In this document: positions 32,050 to 44,521 of the stretch, in pieces
Position numbering within the stretch: the first letter of the stretch is position 1
Layout of the letters: each line of letters opens with the position of its first letter
Source: Dipteris shenzhenensis
Lineage: Eukaryota; Polypodiophyta; Polypodiopsida; Gleicheniales
Length of the DNA: 64,000 bases
Strand: one strand, 5' to 3'
Assembly: GCA_047967505.1 (NCBI GenBank)
Contig: CM106540.1
Program-made: the position numbers and the translations under genes
The notes under the pieces: model-generated
Databases searched by the model: none
What the model saw: only the letters and a program-made list of their open reading frames with translations
Told to the model about the DNA's origin: nothing

Positions 32050-34596
32050 TCCTCCACATTGGCTATTGGCATTGGCTTTTGAGATCATCTCCTGGTGATA
32101 AGCTAGGACCCTAACAGGCAGGCTGCAAGGCAGCCAACGCTTTACTTACAGCGCCTCATGCGCCTCATAGATTGTTGAACTCTTCTATTGTTTTCAAAGA
32201 TTCTAATAGATGGTTTTTTTTTTTTTTGCGCGGGGGGGGGGGGGACAATTCTTCTTCAAAACTAAGAAATGCATAACATTCACAAGCTATTAGTATAGAG
32301 CTGCTCATCACTAATTTGTCTTACATGACCAAATTATCATCATGATTTTCACTGATTTGGCTTACTTTCATTTCCATTCATGGGAGGCTTTCTATGAATC
32401 AAGCTTACACACATGAATACCCTTTTATTTAAACTCTTTCATTCATATTTTCACAAAACAACAATGATCCAACACACCTAGCTCAAGTTGTATGAGTCTA
32501 AAAAACTTGCCTCTAGTAAGTTTGCAATGGAAGCTTCATGGTGGATGGTAAGACTCAATGAAACTGTAGAAATATCTTTTGTGACGTTTTTGATAATATA
32601 TGGAAATATCTTCTCCATCCAGATCTGCAAGCATCCATAATCCACGTTTGATAAGTGCTTTTACATTAAAAGGAAATGCTTGAGCATTATCATTATTGAA
32701 AAAATGCTTGGTGTTAGGTTGTGAGAGTGTATGGATGGAGAACTGCCATAGATCCTTAGTTTCTGTTAAGCATGGTCACTTTTTTAAAAGATGCCATACT
32801 GCACCACTTAAGTATGCAAGACTTTCATATTACTATGTTTCTAGGAAAAGGTTAATCTATTTTCAGGGCTTTGTTACAAACAATGTACATAGAAAACAGA
32901 ACAATTTCAAAGTAATATTGTTTGGAACTTTTGGTAATGCTGAACTATGTTAAGTGCATTTATTTTTGAAAAAAATGATGTATCTATAGCGATGTCCAAG
33001 CACTTAATGAAGCTTATGCGCACTCATTTTTGAGAAAAATAATGTATCTATAGCAACGTCCAAGTGCATAGACAAAGAATTATTATAAAGCTAATGTTGG
33101 ATTTTCTTTGGGTTTTCGGTGTGTGGTTTTATTCTTGTTGGTGTGGTGCTTGTATGTCAGAATATGCATTTGTATGTGAGCTGAGGCCTTTGCATGCTGT
33201 TTTCTGATAAGGTTTGTGGAGGGATGTGTGGTTTATGTTACTCATTGTTGCTTGTCATGTCAACATATGTCTGTTGTTTTTCCACGTGATTGCTTCAAGT
33301 TGGTTTGCAGCTGTCCCACACTGTTATGGGCCAAGCGTGTGTATGTTTTCTGCATCCTCTCTCTATAGCGGTGGCACAGCGTACATCCTTCCAATACTAA
33401 GGGTGATAATGGCTCAAGTTGGAAGATTGCTGGAAGCATCATCTGTATGGTGTCGCATGCTCCTAACCCAGATCCTTTAGGTGCAAGCAAAGGACACAAC
33501 TCTACTTGGCATTTGTAGCCACTGCCATCAAGGTGTGTCTTTCCAGTTGCTAGTTTACAGTCCCCTCCATTCTTTCCATTTTCCAGTTTTACTTCCATTT
33601 GATACCCTGGTCAACATCGGTGCAAGAATTTGCCTTAACATTTTACCCTTGTTTTGCTCCCTTGACCTTGTGCGTTGCGTATTTTACACTAAGAAAAGGA
33701 TCTTTTTTTGACAAAAGACTTGCAATGCTCCTTCTCTTCAACATATTTTTGAACAGCTCTGAAAGCAAGCCGACAGCCACCTCGACAGCCACCTGGTGGA
33801 CATTTGAATCTCGAAAAGGAATGCCCTAAAGGCTTGGAACATTAGGCTTATTTTCGCAATGATACAAATCATATTCTCCGTGGAAAAGCTATTGAAGCTG
33901 CAATGAGTGAAGGTAGGATTGAATTTCTCCTGCCACTGATGGCAGGAGTATATATGTATCTAGGCTAGAAACATGGATTGCAAATCCATTGATCTGACCA
34001 GATAGAATCAAAAGACAAAAGGGACCTAAACGTTGCATTTAAACAAGCAGAAAACAAAAGAAAAGGTTGCTGCGCAATGCAATTGACTAGAAAGCTTAGA
34101 TAGCTAGAAGTTGGAGGTAAGAGAAGAAGCAAAGTTGATGCAGAATCAAGATTACATTTAACCTTTGTACTATTTTTTCCTTGTAAACAATCATTCGAAT
34201 ATTTCTGAACTGTCTACTCTGCTCCAAACCTAAAGCCTAAACCAAATTACATGATGTCGAATTCAAAAAAGGTACCTCAATGACCAAGATCTCATGAATC
34301 AATAATCCCATCTTGCCATGCGATATTAAAGCCTGGAGGAGAAAATATCCATCGTTAAAAAATTTATCAGCAAGTTCAACATTCAAATAAGGATCTTATC
34401 AAGTTTATTTTTGGTTCACAAATTAAACTTTGGAGATACTTATTCATTGCAGGATATCTAGTCTGACAATATGAGGATGTTTTTAACATCGCAGTTGACA
34501 ACATGTCATTTGCAACAACATATCCTTTTAAATGCATAGATATTGTAAGAAATACTATAGTACCAGATATTAGTTTTTAAAAGAGTAATAAGCCAA
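32050..34596. other. No recognised gene (AT-rich)
   Basis: About 2.5 kb between two LTR-like segments that point away from each other. Open frames are short and show no domain. A 65-70 bp imperfect duplication (AATGTATCTATAGC type) lies at 32955-33070. It could be old host intergenic DNA. Confidence 0.5.
32214..32244. repeat. T14-GCGC-G13 homopolymer junction
   Basis: Fourteen T, GCGC, then thirteen G. Runs like this are prone to slippage and sequencing error. Confidence 0.95.
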
Positions 34597-34790
34597 TGTT
34601 GGAAAAAATGATGAGCTATGACATTAGTTCATTAAAATATCCTTGGCAAAATCCTCAATTAGGATTGATTAAAGGTTGAAAAGAGTGTTAGAACATCCAT
34701 CATGTTATGTCATGGACAAGGATGATTTTGAAGAGCCCACATGATGTGACAAGCCCCCACACACATCCATCATGGATGAAGGAGATGTGT
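34597..34790 (+). repeat. LTR-like segment, plus strand
   Basis: Starts TGTTGGAAAAAATGATGAGC and shares CATGTTATGTCATGGACA with the minus-strand segment ending at 32049. The right end is not defined. Confidence 0.55.
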
Positions 34791-35657
34791 GCCACATTGA
34801 ACCAATCAACTAGTCTATCTCATGTGGCCTTGCGTGTTTGTGGTGATGCATGATGCATGAGACTCAAACCTGAAGTAGCGAGGCTCAGCTTCGTCGAGAC
34901 ACTCTATGGTAACTCTGTCTCAAGATGATATTTGGGGAACAAACTCCCTGAGTTTGAGCTGTACTCCTTTCATGGCTATTTTCGTTGGCGTCGCTAATTC
35001 TTGTGGATGTGGAGCTGAAAAGTGCAAGGCGCATGCACTCTTTGTGCGCCAGAAGTGTGCATCTCCTTGTTCCTGGTATGCATCTCCTTGTTCTGGGCGG
35101 GGGCAGCTGGATCATACAGCCTGTGCATGTTGCCTGGAATCTTTGGATCCTTGGACTTTGGAACGGGCTTTGGGTATTTGGGGATCAAACTCCCTGAGTT
35201 TGAGCTATACTCCTTCCATGTGTACATTGCTTGTAATCATTGACCTTAGTGTATTTGGGTATCAAACTCCCTTGAGCTTGTCCTATTGTTTATCTTTACT
35301 CATTGATTACCCTGCATTTGGCGGTTGTACTCTGTGGATGTTAACATGCCCCCCTTCCTGTTGCTGATCCGTCCTCGGGTCAGCCGCACTGGAGGAGGTT
35401 GGTAGAGAGGACTGACTACAGGATGGCGTAGCGGTCCAGATGTGACTTCCAAAAATGGGTGGCATGCATATCCTTGTAAGTGCGGAGGTGATGGCCGTGG
35501 AGGTTGCAAACGCGGAGGTAGAGGCGGAGGTCTTGGAGCTGAGTGGGACCAACATCGGGGTTGAAGACCATCTATTGGTCAGATTGTGAATGCGGTCGTC
35601 GATGGGGCGGTTGTGGGCGGAAAGATCACGGAGGAGTAAGAGGATGAGGCGATTGAA
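34791..35657. other. No recognised gene; three degenerate CAAACTCCCTGAG repeats
   Basis: TTGGGGAACAAACTCCCTGA and close variants occur near 34932, 35177 and 35253. A G-rich segment at 35380-35640 may be part of a retroelement leader or gag, but no domain is clear. Confidence 0.45.
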
Positions 35658-35891
35658 ATGGATATTTATGTAGATATGCCTATTGATTTTGAACATGGTT
35701 CTCCTCATGATTGTGTTGATGACTTTGACATCATTGATCATGCAATGACCGTTGCTCATGAAGACCCTACTACTTATACAGAAGCTATCTCTTCTGCGCA
35801 AAAGAGTCAATGGCAAGAAGCCATGGAAGTTGAATATGATTCTTTAATCTCTAAAGGTACAGGAAGTATTGCAGACCTTGTTCAGGAATAA
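35658..35891 (+). pseudogene. Ty1/copia RT N-terminal fragment
   Basis: The frame reads EDPTTYTEAISSAQKSQWQE followed by AMEVEYDSLISKGTG. This is the conserved lead-in of copia reverse transcriptase (EP-x-EA ... W--AM--E--SL). It stops before the palm. The downstream gag piece is in the wrong order for one element, so this comes from a rearranged or second copy. Confidence 0.75.
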
Positions 35892-35944
35892 AATAATTAA
35901 TTCTGAGGTCCATTAAGGTTTATCTCAAGCCAAAACTGTTTATC

Positions 35945-36458
35945 TTGAAAATGATTGAAGCCGATAGTTTGGGTGAACATCTCAGCAACCTAGGATCAAT
36001 TCTTCAACAACTCACCATGCTGGGTGTAGAGGTGGATGAAGATGACAAGAAGGTGGTTCTCTTGTCTAGCATAAGGAAACCTCTGAAGTACATAGAGATT
36101 AACACTTATCTCGGAGTAGCAAGAGAACCCCTCTTGACGATATGACAGCAATAATCATAGGAGAAGACCGAAGGATCAAAGAACGAATTGACAAGATCTA
36201 CAACACCGCCAAAGAAATGACAGTCAAAAGTTGGAAAGGAAGAAAGACACTATTCACATCAGGTGCCAATTTTGTAAACAACTTGGCCATAGAGAGGATA
36301 AGTGCTATAAGAAAATGGCACAAGAACAAGACAAAAATCATGCAAATCTTGTAGTAGAAGAAGAACTGGAATCAATAAAAGAGGCAGCTGAAGCATCTAT
36401 GGAGGCACAGGATAGAGTTTTCAAAGCCATGGCAAATTCAAGATCCTTCTCCTTTTGA
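35945..36458 (+). pseudogene. Ty1/copia gag fragment with zinc knuckle
   Basis: The frame 35945-36145 contains LSNLGSILQQLTMLGVEVDE followed by DDKKVVLLSSI, typical of copia gag (UBN2-type) capsid. After frameshifts, 36264-36305 encodes CQFCKQLGHREDKC, an intact CCHC zinc knuckle. The frame 36231-36458 ends in an acidic tail. The part between gag and knuckle is shortened. Confidence 0.8.
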
Positions 36459-36589
36459 GAAGAAAATGATTGGGTCTCCTAAAGGCCTTTTATGTAAGTA
36501 TTGCAGAGAAGGGGCTGTGTGAGAGACAATGGCATTGCAAGCGGAGTAGACACAAAGAGTGAACCTGCCATAACAGATGATCCTATGCA

Positions 36590-37640
36590 TCTTGATATGT
36601 TTGAGGCTCATTCAATCGCAGCATCCATGGCGTGCTTATCAAAATGTGATTGACCTCAGCATTAACTACATGCACTATGAGACTGGAAATTTGTGTTGTG
36701 TAGGTAGGGGATCTCATGACATGGTTTACTATGCTGTGGCCGCCTCCATGTGGGCATGTAGACCTCTTTGATCCTAGTCATCTTTGCAAACAAATGCAAA
36801 TGATCAGCTTGTTGGTGGCGCACATGTCTAGCCAGTATCTCCCATTACGTGTGATTGGACCTATCAAGGTGTGTATATTTGTGGGAATAAGATAGCATCC
36901 TCTTCAAAGTTCAAAATCTTTGCTTGCACATTTGTTGTCTTTGCGTTGAAGTCCCCTAGAACCAGAACCTCACCCTATTGCATGTGTGTAACCTCACCCT
37001 ATTGCATGTGTGTCTCGATGTCCTTGCAAATTGCTAGGAATGGCTAATACATGTCCCCCCTTGTAAAAGTCATGGCATAACTGGATCTATGTGGAGGAAA
37101 GTATGCTGCACTGTATACATTTGTGGCCAAGGGCCTCTTGAATAAAATCCACATGTATATAGCATACTAATCCATGCTGCTCGTGATAAAAATCTGCAGT
37201 TGGAGATGTGAGCAGAATAGAATTGCCACCCTCTTGACCATCATACTCCCCCATTCGTACGGGCCTCTATCAAATGTGTGGAAAGCCTTGTTTATCCGTG
37301 TGCCGTAGTGTAACCCTCTCTCTAGGCTCTCCATCTATACAATGGGATCTTTCCCACAGAAAGTCTTGGCAAGATTGCCTAAGGACCAAGAGTCTCTCTT
37401 CCATATGCACTGATAAAGCATTGATGGTTACACAAATGGCATATCCTACTTGGGAGGGGAGTATATAGCCCATTTGGGATGACTCTTCCAACCTATATAT
37501 AGCCCATTTGTCCATAGCCCTAGCCTCCATGACTTTCTTGAGACCCTTCTTATGTTGTTCGATCTGCATGTGTGAGGTCCTCATTGCTCTTTTTGTCACA
37601 ATGTAGACTTGCTCCACTCCAAACTTTCTATCTGAAGAGA
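36590..37640 (-). pseudogene. LINE endonuclease fragment, non-L1 type
   Basis: The minus strand near 37100-36930 reads AYFPPHRSSYAMTFTRG, then a segment ending EVLVLGDFNAKTTNVQ. This is the PP-S and GDFNA pattern of the endonuclease domain in LINEs related to the RT at 51.4-53.5 kb. A 28-bp duplication near 36970-37015 interrupts it. The upstream frame (37270-37740) is less certain. The catalytic SDH end is not seen. The copy is degenerate. Confidence 0.6.
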
Positions 37641-37689
37641 CATGGTAGTAGGAGAATGCCAAGCTAACTAGGAACAGAATGGAAATAGG

Positions 37690-37967
37690 GAAAGCATAAT
37701 GGCAAAATGGAAAGCAAATGAAAGTACGAGTGCTAGGCAATGATAACCAAAATAGTCACATGATATAAAGCTTGATGTTGACTGATGTATTTGACAATAG
37801 ACAAGTACAACACTATGTAGTATGCCACTAGACTCTAGAAAGTCACAATGTCTATGGGATATCTCCCAATATGACACGTGGCATGTCTAGGACTCACTAG
37901 ACTATAAAACAGCCCCTAGACACCTAGTACACTCATTTTTGACTCACTTTGGCTTCATATTCCAACA
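37690..37967 (-). mobile_element. Copia-type LTR fragment, same family as 59707-60053
   Basis: The minus strand starts TGTTGGAATATGAAGCC at 37967 and shares CCTAGACATGCCACGTGTCA and the region around it with the LTR at 59707-60053. The left part diverges, so the boundary at 37690 is approximate. Confidence 0.7.
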
Positions 37968-38576
37968 CTATCCATGTATTTTGTGGCTGTCTCCAAAGGG
38001 TTGGTTACATACTCAACCCCCACTATCTTGTGCTTAAGGGCCTTGCTCTGCCTTGAAGTCTCCTCCTCAAAGGTCTCCTAAATTAGTTTCTGTCCATTTA
38101 CTACCTTGAACCATTACTAAGCCTCCTTGGAGGGTGCTTTCGTCTTGACTTTCATTTTGCTTTCATAATTTTGGGCTCTTTAGTAACTGAGACAGAGAGA
38201 GAGGGGAGGGGGGGGAGGGAGAAAGGAAGAAAGTTTATTAAAAGTCTTTGGAAGCCTAAAGGGCCTATACCAAAACTAAAAACTAAAAACCGTTTTTAGA
38301 ACAACTGCTATAGATAGATAAATAATTACCGCCATCACAAACTCATCACAATGTGCCATGGTGTTGTAATGTGCCTGGAAAAACGAACAAGTTTGATAAA
38401 TACGTTGACATCAAAATCATATTCTAGTTAAGTAATTCATAGCATACAACTTCAAGCCATAGCATCATTATTCTTAACCTTAGAAGACATATATAAGTAA
38501 GATTTTTAGCATTGTATGTGATTATTGAGATAATAGAAATTATGATGATCATGATATTTTAAACATCAAATTGAAG
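37968..38576. other. No recognised gene; purine tract
   Basis: Contains a purine-only tract at about 38189-38235 (GAGA then G-rich). Confidence 0.5.
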
Positions 38577-39015
38577 ACACCTTTCCTTACTCATGATTGA
38601 CTATCTTGCAATTCTACACATTGGTATGCCACGAGCCTATGTCCATGAACAGCTTAGACGATGGAATCAATATTTTCCCTCACCAGAGTTTGCCTACCAT
38701 AACACTACCCATACATCCACTAAAAGTATCAATCCAAAAGTATGTATGGTCAAACCCTCCCAAGTCCATCCACACCCATAGAGAAATAGTTCTTGCAGCC
38801 GTTGACTGCAAGAATATGCCACAAGTACTCGAGTATGCTGAAGAACAAATTAAGATAACTCAATCCCAATATAAGAAGCAGCAATGAGAAGCAAAGAGAT
38901 GCGCATTTCCAAGCAAGAGATTGGGTTCTTCTAAAGATTGATAAATGGAGGATTAAATCAATTAGAGGTCATAGCAAATAAGTAAAACTGGCAGTGAAGT
39001 GCTATAATTTTTCCT
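38577..39015 (+). pseudogene. Ty3/gypsy integrase C-terminal fragment
   Basis: The first frame reads RRWNQYFPSPEFAYHNTTHT, matching the end of the gypsy integrase core (W---LP-AEF-YN---H). A frameshift then gives AVDCKNMPQVLEYAEEQIK and later DAHFQARDWVLLKI, the start of the basic C-terminal module. The upstream catalytic DDE residues are absent. Confidence 0.75.
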
Positions 39016-40535
39016 TATGAAAATCAAGTTACTTACAGGATGATGCTACTAGATTCTTGGAAAATGAAAGATCTCTTTATGTCAACAGTTGAAAGCCCCC
39101 AAACCAAGTCATTCTCTTTGGCTCCTTGGTCCGCCCAGTGGGCATATATGGCAATCCCTTGCTGGGGGCTTAACCTATCAGAGACAGCAGATTGGGCTTG
39201 AGTGGAGAGGCTCCAGGTCCTCTTGTTGTCATGAGTGATCCGCAGTGATAGGAACCCCCCTCCCCTTAGACAGCCACCATGGGCTGATGTAGGGCTTGCT
39301 AGGGCCCTTACTGAGTGCTACACTAAGAAATTCAAAAACTGTAGCTAGAACTCAAAGCTCAAAATCTTGAGAGAAAATAGAAGATGTGATCAACTATGAT
39401 CATGGTCCTCCAATGGGATATGAGGGTCGTCTTTCGCTATGTCCGGTGGCCATCTCAAGAGGATACCATGACTCTGACAATCCTCTCTAAATAGAGCCAA
39501 GATAGGATGGACGACCATCGTGCGTGCTCTAGCTTGTCTCTGTCTTGATTGTGGTCTTTGTGGCTCTGGCTCCACAACTCCTTGTCCCCCCGCTAATCCA
39601 CTTTGCCCTCATATCAACTAGCTCCTCCTCCTGCACTTCGTCGTGCCTTGGTACTGACTGTTGACGGTCTTCTTTCCTCACTACTCGGTTTACCACTACT
39701 CGTATGCTCGTTGCTTGTATACTCACCACGATGCACTCTTTTATAGTTGTACGTAGCTAGCCTAACGTTGTGCTACTACCCTTAAAAACGCTTGCCATGG
39801 CCCTATTCTCCACAAGGTCTACATTCTCCACCCATGCAAGGGTATCCATATCAAGAAAACAAGCAAGAGCTGTGGATCTAATAGAGCCGTCTGTCAAGAC
39901 GTTGCACAAGGGGCCTGTCATGATCTAGTCAAGGTCGTCCTCCTCTACGACAACGAGGGACTTTCTGCATTTGAGCTCGCCTAGGTGTTTTTGATAATCT
40001 TTAGTCTGCACCCACCACTGTGCCCCAATTAAGAAAGACTGCCAAAATAATGATGCTATATAATCGTCCAGCATATCGTTCTCATGGAGGGGAGGGCAGT
40101 CAGCTAGAAGGGACAAAGAAGAAGCTACAAAAACAATGGACATGATCGGGTGGTAACTGTGTCAAGTGATCCTATCCAGTATCGCCGAGGAGGTATAACC
40201 ACACTGACAAGCGTTGAGGGCTGCAGTAGAGAAAGGCGAGGCGTCTACTATCCGGCTGAACGAGTATCATTGTCGAATCTGTACTGAGAGAAGAATCTAC
40301 ACCCAATTTGAAATTAAGATCAAAGCCACAAGGTCCTTGAGTGACGGGAGCCCACCATGTGAGGCAGAGACTAAGCCAGGGCTGTGCCCTGTATGCGGAT
40401 AGTACCTCAACGGGCTCGATGGAGCGGCAAGGAAAACATGGGCTGGTCCTCAGAGGATGCTGCAGGAGCACAGACGGAGGAGGCGACGATGGGATCGGTA
40501 ACTGTACCCCAAAAAAAAACGAATAGGAATCTCAA
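39016..40535. other. No recognised gene
   Basis: About 1.5 kb. Several short minus-strand open frames (39390-39575, 39529-39729, 39925-40143) lie in sequence but show no known domain. They may be remnants of one old ORF. No strong repeats are seen. Confidence 0.45.
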
Positions 40536-41560
40536 GGGCAAATTAAAGTATCAAGGCCAACGTCCACAAGGGCAAATTAGAGTATCAAGACCAAGGACCT
40601 TATAAAGTCAAGAAAATCAAACCCATTAGGAATGTGCTATGGAGCTGCAATTCAGCTCAACGATCAATGTCAGCAGACTCAAGCGCTACTAGACAACTGG
40701 CAACTCATCCACGACAACTCGTAAGCCAACATACATAAAATAAAAGATTTGAAAATCCCAAAATTTTATTAGTTAGGACTAGATTGTTACACGTGCACTC
40801 ACTCCTTATGTTCGTGTTAGCACATATAGGAGGATCAATCAATTTCAACCTAGGTCTTAGAGGTGATAATTGAGTCGTACACTCACATGCACTCACACAA
40901 TTTCGCATAGGCACATAGTAAATTGCATCAATAAAAAACTGTCACACACTTTCATTCCAAAGCATGAGCTGAATTCACATCTCTCACACTACACACACAA
41001 CTTATCACATTTACATACCAACTAATAACGAAGATTAGACGAAAGAGTCCACAGCCTCAGTAAAAACGAGACCCTAGCCAAAGTTCACAGCCGTCTACCT
41101 TCTCTCAACTAACCGCAAGCATTTGTGGTTCAGAGTGATGGCTCAAAGGAGGATTCAGTGCACAACCTCAGCAAAAACGAGAGCTCGACCAAAGTTTGCA
41201 GCCATCTATCTCCTCTCAACCAAAGCAACCGCAAGCATTTGTGGTTCAGAGTGATGCTCCGAGGAAGATTCAATGCATGACATGAAATAGAAGTAGAAGA
41301 GTACCAATGCAGCCCCACTCACCATCTTTGGAGCTTGTGTAGCCACCTCCATCGACTTATGCACTTTCCAATGATGCCAAATCTTTCATAGAGCAAAGGA
41401 GGCTTAGATGCTTGTTCGAGTGTCTATAATGCTCCGAGGAGGATTCAGTGCACAGCCTCAGCAAAAAATGAGACCCCGATCAAAGTTCGTAACTGTCTAC
41501 CTCCTCTCAACCAAAGCGACCACAAGCATTTGTGGTTCAGAGTGATAGCTCCGAGGAGGA
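40536..41560 (+). pseudogene. Family M, copy F (degenerate), preceded by an integrase tail
   Basis: At 40536-40700 KGKLEYQDQGPYKVKKIKPI matches the integrase tail of copy A (one short duplication). At about 40855 CAACCTAGGTCTTAGAGG matches the start of the M leader, so an M end joins an M start directly. The N-terminal region is recognisable by repeated CAAGCATTTGTGGTTCAGAG at 41112, 41235 and 41523, each followed by the acidic run. No open frame remains. Confidence 0.55.
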
Positions 41561-42258
41561 TTCAGTGGGATGCAGGACCGGTTGAAAGCTTTGATGTTTT
41601 TGCAACAGTTTGATGCTACGTACATCGGAGGTAGTTTCACTAAGAGCTCAAAAATAAAAAAAGCCGCCACTTTATTGAAGGGTAATGCCCTTCAGTGGTG
41701 GACTAATTTACTTTTACGAGGAAGAGCTCCCGCGACATGGGTTGAGTTTAAGCAGTTATGTTCAGCGGCATGGCTGACCACCACGTTTGAAGTGGACATT
41801 ATGACTCAGTGGCATCAGCTTAATGCAGAGGGTTGCAGAAATTTGGATGAATACAACAAGAAATTTTGGGATGCCTTGTTACCAGTCAGCTCTTATCGTC
41901 AGGTTCCCTTTGTTGGAATGATCAACTCCCCATCTGTAAGCCCTCATACAAGGAGAGCATGGGGGAGGTGGACCTAGGGAAGTATAGACTTCCACATGGG
42001 CAGAGAATGGGGTTGCCACATGGGCAGCACATGAGCTGTCATGTGGGCAGCACAAAGCTATGGAAACCAGGTGCCAAGGAAGGGCCTGGCAGAGGCTATA
42101 CAATGGCGAAACAGGGCGCAATTGGAGGCGCAGCATGGCGACCTGTTTGGGCAGGCTTGTGCGCAGGGTTATGGCCTGCAACAGGTCTTGAACATGGCGG
42201 GATAGGTACGGACCTGTACGGCTGCAGTACGGCTACGTGGCAGGGGTCTGAGGACAGG

Positions 42259-42895
42259 TGTGCAGCCTAGCAGCAATGCAAAAGGGCCTGGCTAGGGCAG
42301 GGCCAGCCAACCAAGTCGGCCAGCAAGCAGACTGGTTGGCCAATCTGCTCGGCCAGGATGAGGCTGGCTGGCTGGTCGGTTCTACGACAGCCCCTTGGGG
42401 GCCTATAAAAGAGAAGGCATGTGGCCTCCTAACACATCATCTGGAGCAGCCTTCACACAAGCAGCAGGAGCAGTCTTCTACCCATCTTGGATTGGAGCCT
42501 GCAGCAGGTCTTGAACATGGCAGGACAGGTACGGACCTGTACGGCTTGTGCGCAGGGTTATGGCCTGCAGCAGGTCTTGAACATGGCGGGATAGGTACGG
42601 ACCTGTACGGCTGCAGTACGGCTGCGTGGCAGGGTTCTGAAGACAGGTGTGCAGCCTAGCAGCAACCCAAAAGGGCCTGGCTAGGGCAGGGCCAGCCAAC
42701 CAAGTTGGCCAGCAAGCAGACTGGTCGGCCAATCTGCTCAGCTTGGATGAGGCTTGCTGCCCCTTGGGGGCCTATAAAAGAGAAGGCATGTGGCCTCCTA
42801 ACACATCATCTGGAGCAGCCTTCACACAAGCAACAGGAGCAGTCTTCTACCCATCTTGGATTGGAGCCTATACTTTGGAGGACCAACAGACCTAG
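42259..42895. repeat. 388-bp tandem duplication within the LTR
   Basis: GTGTGCAGCCTAGCAGCAA occurs at 42259 and 42647. Partial copies of the GTACGGACCTGTACGG segment add a third, shorter unit near 42520. Confidence 0.9.
42403..42411 (+). promoter_or_regulatory. LTR TATA box
   Basis: CTATAAAAG, repeated at 42772-42780 by the tandem duplication. The equivalent in the solo LTR is at 54608. Confidence 0.6.
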
Positions 42896-44521
42896 AGAAG
42901 CTGCAGACGGAGCTTGAAGGGTTGCCCACCTAGGCTGATCTATATGCAGCAAGGTGGAGAGGATCACTAGACAGAGAGTCTACATTTGCTCGAGGTGGAG
43001 CACGCGGGCTCACAGATCTAGAAGCGCTTGACATCTAGTAGGGGAACCTTTTGGTATTGTATCCTGTCCTACTTTGTGGACGGACGGAAATATAAAGTGT
43101 TGCTTCTATATTTGTCTCTGAGCATTGTCTATTTACTAGCTTGCACATCTATACACATAAGTTTAAGAAGTTTGTGATTCCACTGGGTTTAAAAACAGCT
43201 CGTGAAACAAAGGAAATGCCAAGGAAGATTTTAAAAAGGCTAAGCGGTTCGAAAAACCAGCAAAATCAGCCTCTGTTGCAGGCCAAAGGCGTGGACAGCC
43301 TACGTCATGACCTCAGTTGTCTCCTGAGGAGAAGCAGGCAAAGTTTGAAGCCCACAAGAGTTACATTTGCAAGCAGGAAGGCCATAGAGCCCATGAATGC
43401 CCACATCCGAAGAGAGTCTTTTGCAGAAGAAAAGCATGAGCATAAGGAGGAAAAGAAAGATGACACAAGGGGGAAAAAGCCAAAGCCGAGTGCTGGTCTG
43501 TTGCCTGATGTTATTGGAGGCACGCATGAATCGGAGAAAACAAAGTTATGCAGGGCTTGGGTAAAGTCAGGGATCAATCTTGTCTTATTTTCTTTGATCC
43601 GGGAGCCCGAGAAATTGCATTTCACCTGAGCTCGCAGCAAAGTTGGGTATACGTGTAGAAGATATGGGAGCTCAGTGTGAAGCAAACATGGCTAATCCCG
43701 AGTTGGTCACTCTTGTCACTCTGATCATCGGGAAGTTGCGGCTGCACATTCAGAACTATGTGGACACAGAAGAGTTCTACATTATGCCACTACCTCAGTG
43801 TGACATTTTGTTGGGGATTCCTTGGTGTTACCGAGTTGGATGTGTGCTTGACACCAGAAACAAGAAGTTGACACTTACTCATCAGGGCAAGACCCATGTT
43901 CTTGATGTAAAACATAAGGGAAAGCGAGTCCCTATTGTATCAGCTTATGCTATTACTAATATAATGAAAAAGCATCTTTCAGCTTACTTGAGGAAAATCC
44001 AAGCCTTTCAGAGCTTGATAGAAACAGGACAGATTTTCTTTTGCAATCTCAGGATTGTTTTTCTGATGCTTTGCCACAAGAACTGCGACCTGAAAGGCCA
44101 GAGGATCATGACATTGATGTGATTCTAGGTAGCTCACCACCCAGCAAGCCTCTGTATCGGGTTAATGCAGCCCAACAGGAAGAAATCATGAGCCAGGTGA
44201 AGGAGCTGCCAGAAATAGGGCTGATACAGGCAAGTTCCTCTCCTTATTGCTCCCCATTGCTTCTTGTTTAGAAGAAGGATGGGTCATGGCGGATGTGCAT
44301 TGACTATAGGGCTCTGAACAAGAACACATAGATTTCCAATTCCCATCGATTGGAAGGGTCCACAATATTCAGCCGTATTGATTTGAAAAGTGGGTATCAC
44401 CAAATACGCACACGGCCAGGGGATGAGCACAAAACAGCTTTCAAGACAACCTTTGGGCTTTATGAGGTTTTAGTAATGCCTTTTGGGTTAACGATGCTCC
44501 TACCACATTCAACAGGATGAT

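Larger units (their letters stand above)
41911..43172 (+). mobile_element. LTR inserted in gypsy gag (3' end truncated)
   Basis: Starts TGTTGGAATGATCAACTCCC at 41911, parallel to the solo LTR at 54088. Both continue with CCCATCTGTAAGCCC and end in AAGAAGTTTGTGATTCCAC. This copy lacks the last 80 or so bases, so no target duplication remains. It carries an internal duplication of 388 bp that doubles the TATA region. Confidence 0.8.

Noticed and set aside
33214-33598. Overlapping frames of 88 and 112 codons
   Set aside because: No domain, no repeats in the window, and composition like surrounding non-coding DNA.
35300-35816. Minus-strand frame of 169 codons
   Set aside because: It overlaps the copia RT start in the opposite sense; its Ser/Thr-rich part reflects G/C-rich repeats, and no domain is seen.
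41879-42659. Open frames with repeated GLEHGG(I/R)GTDLYG segments
   Set aside because: They lie inside an LTR and follow its tandem duplication; LTRs of this type are not coding.
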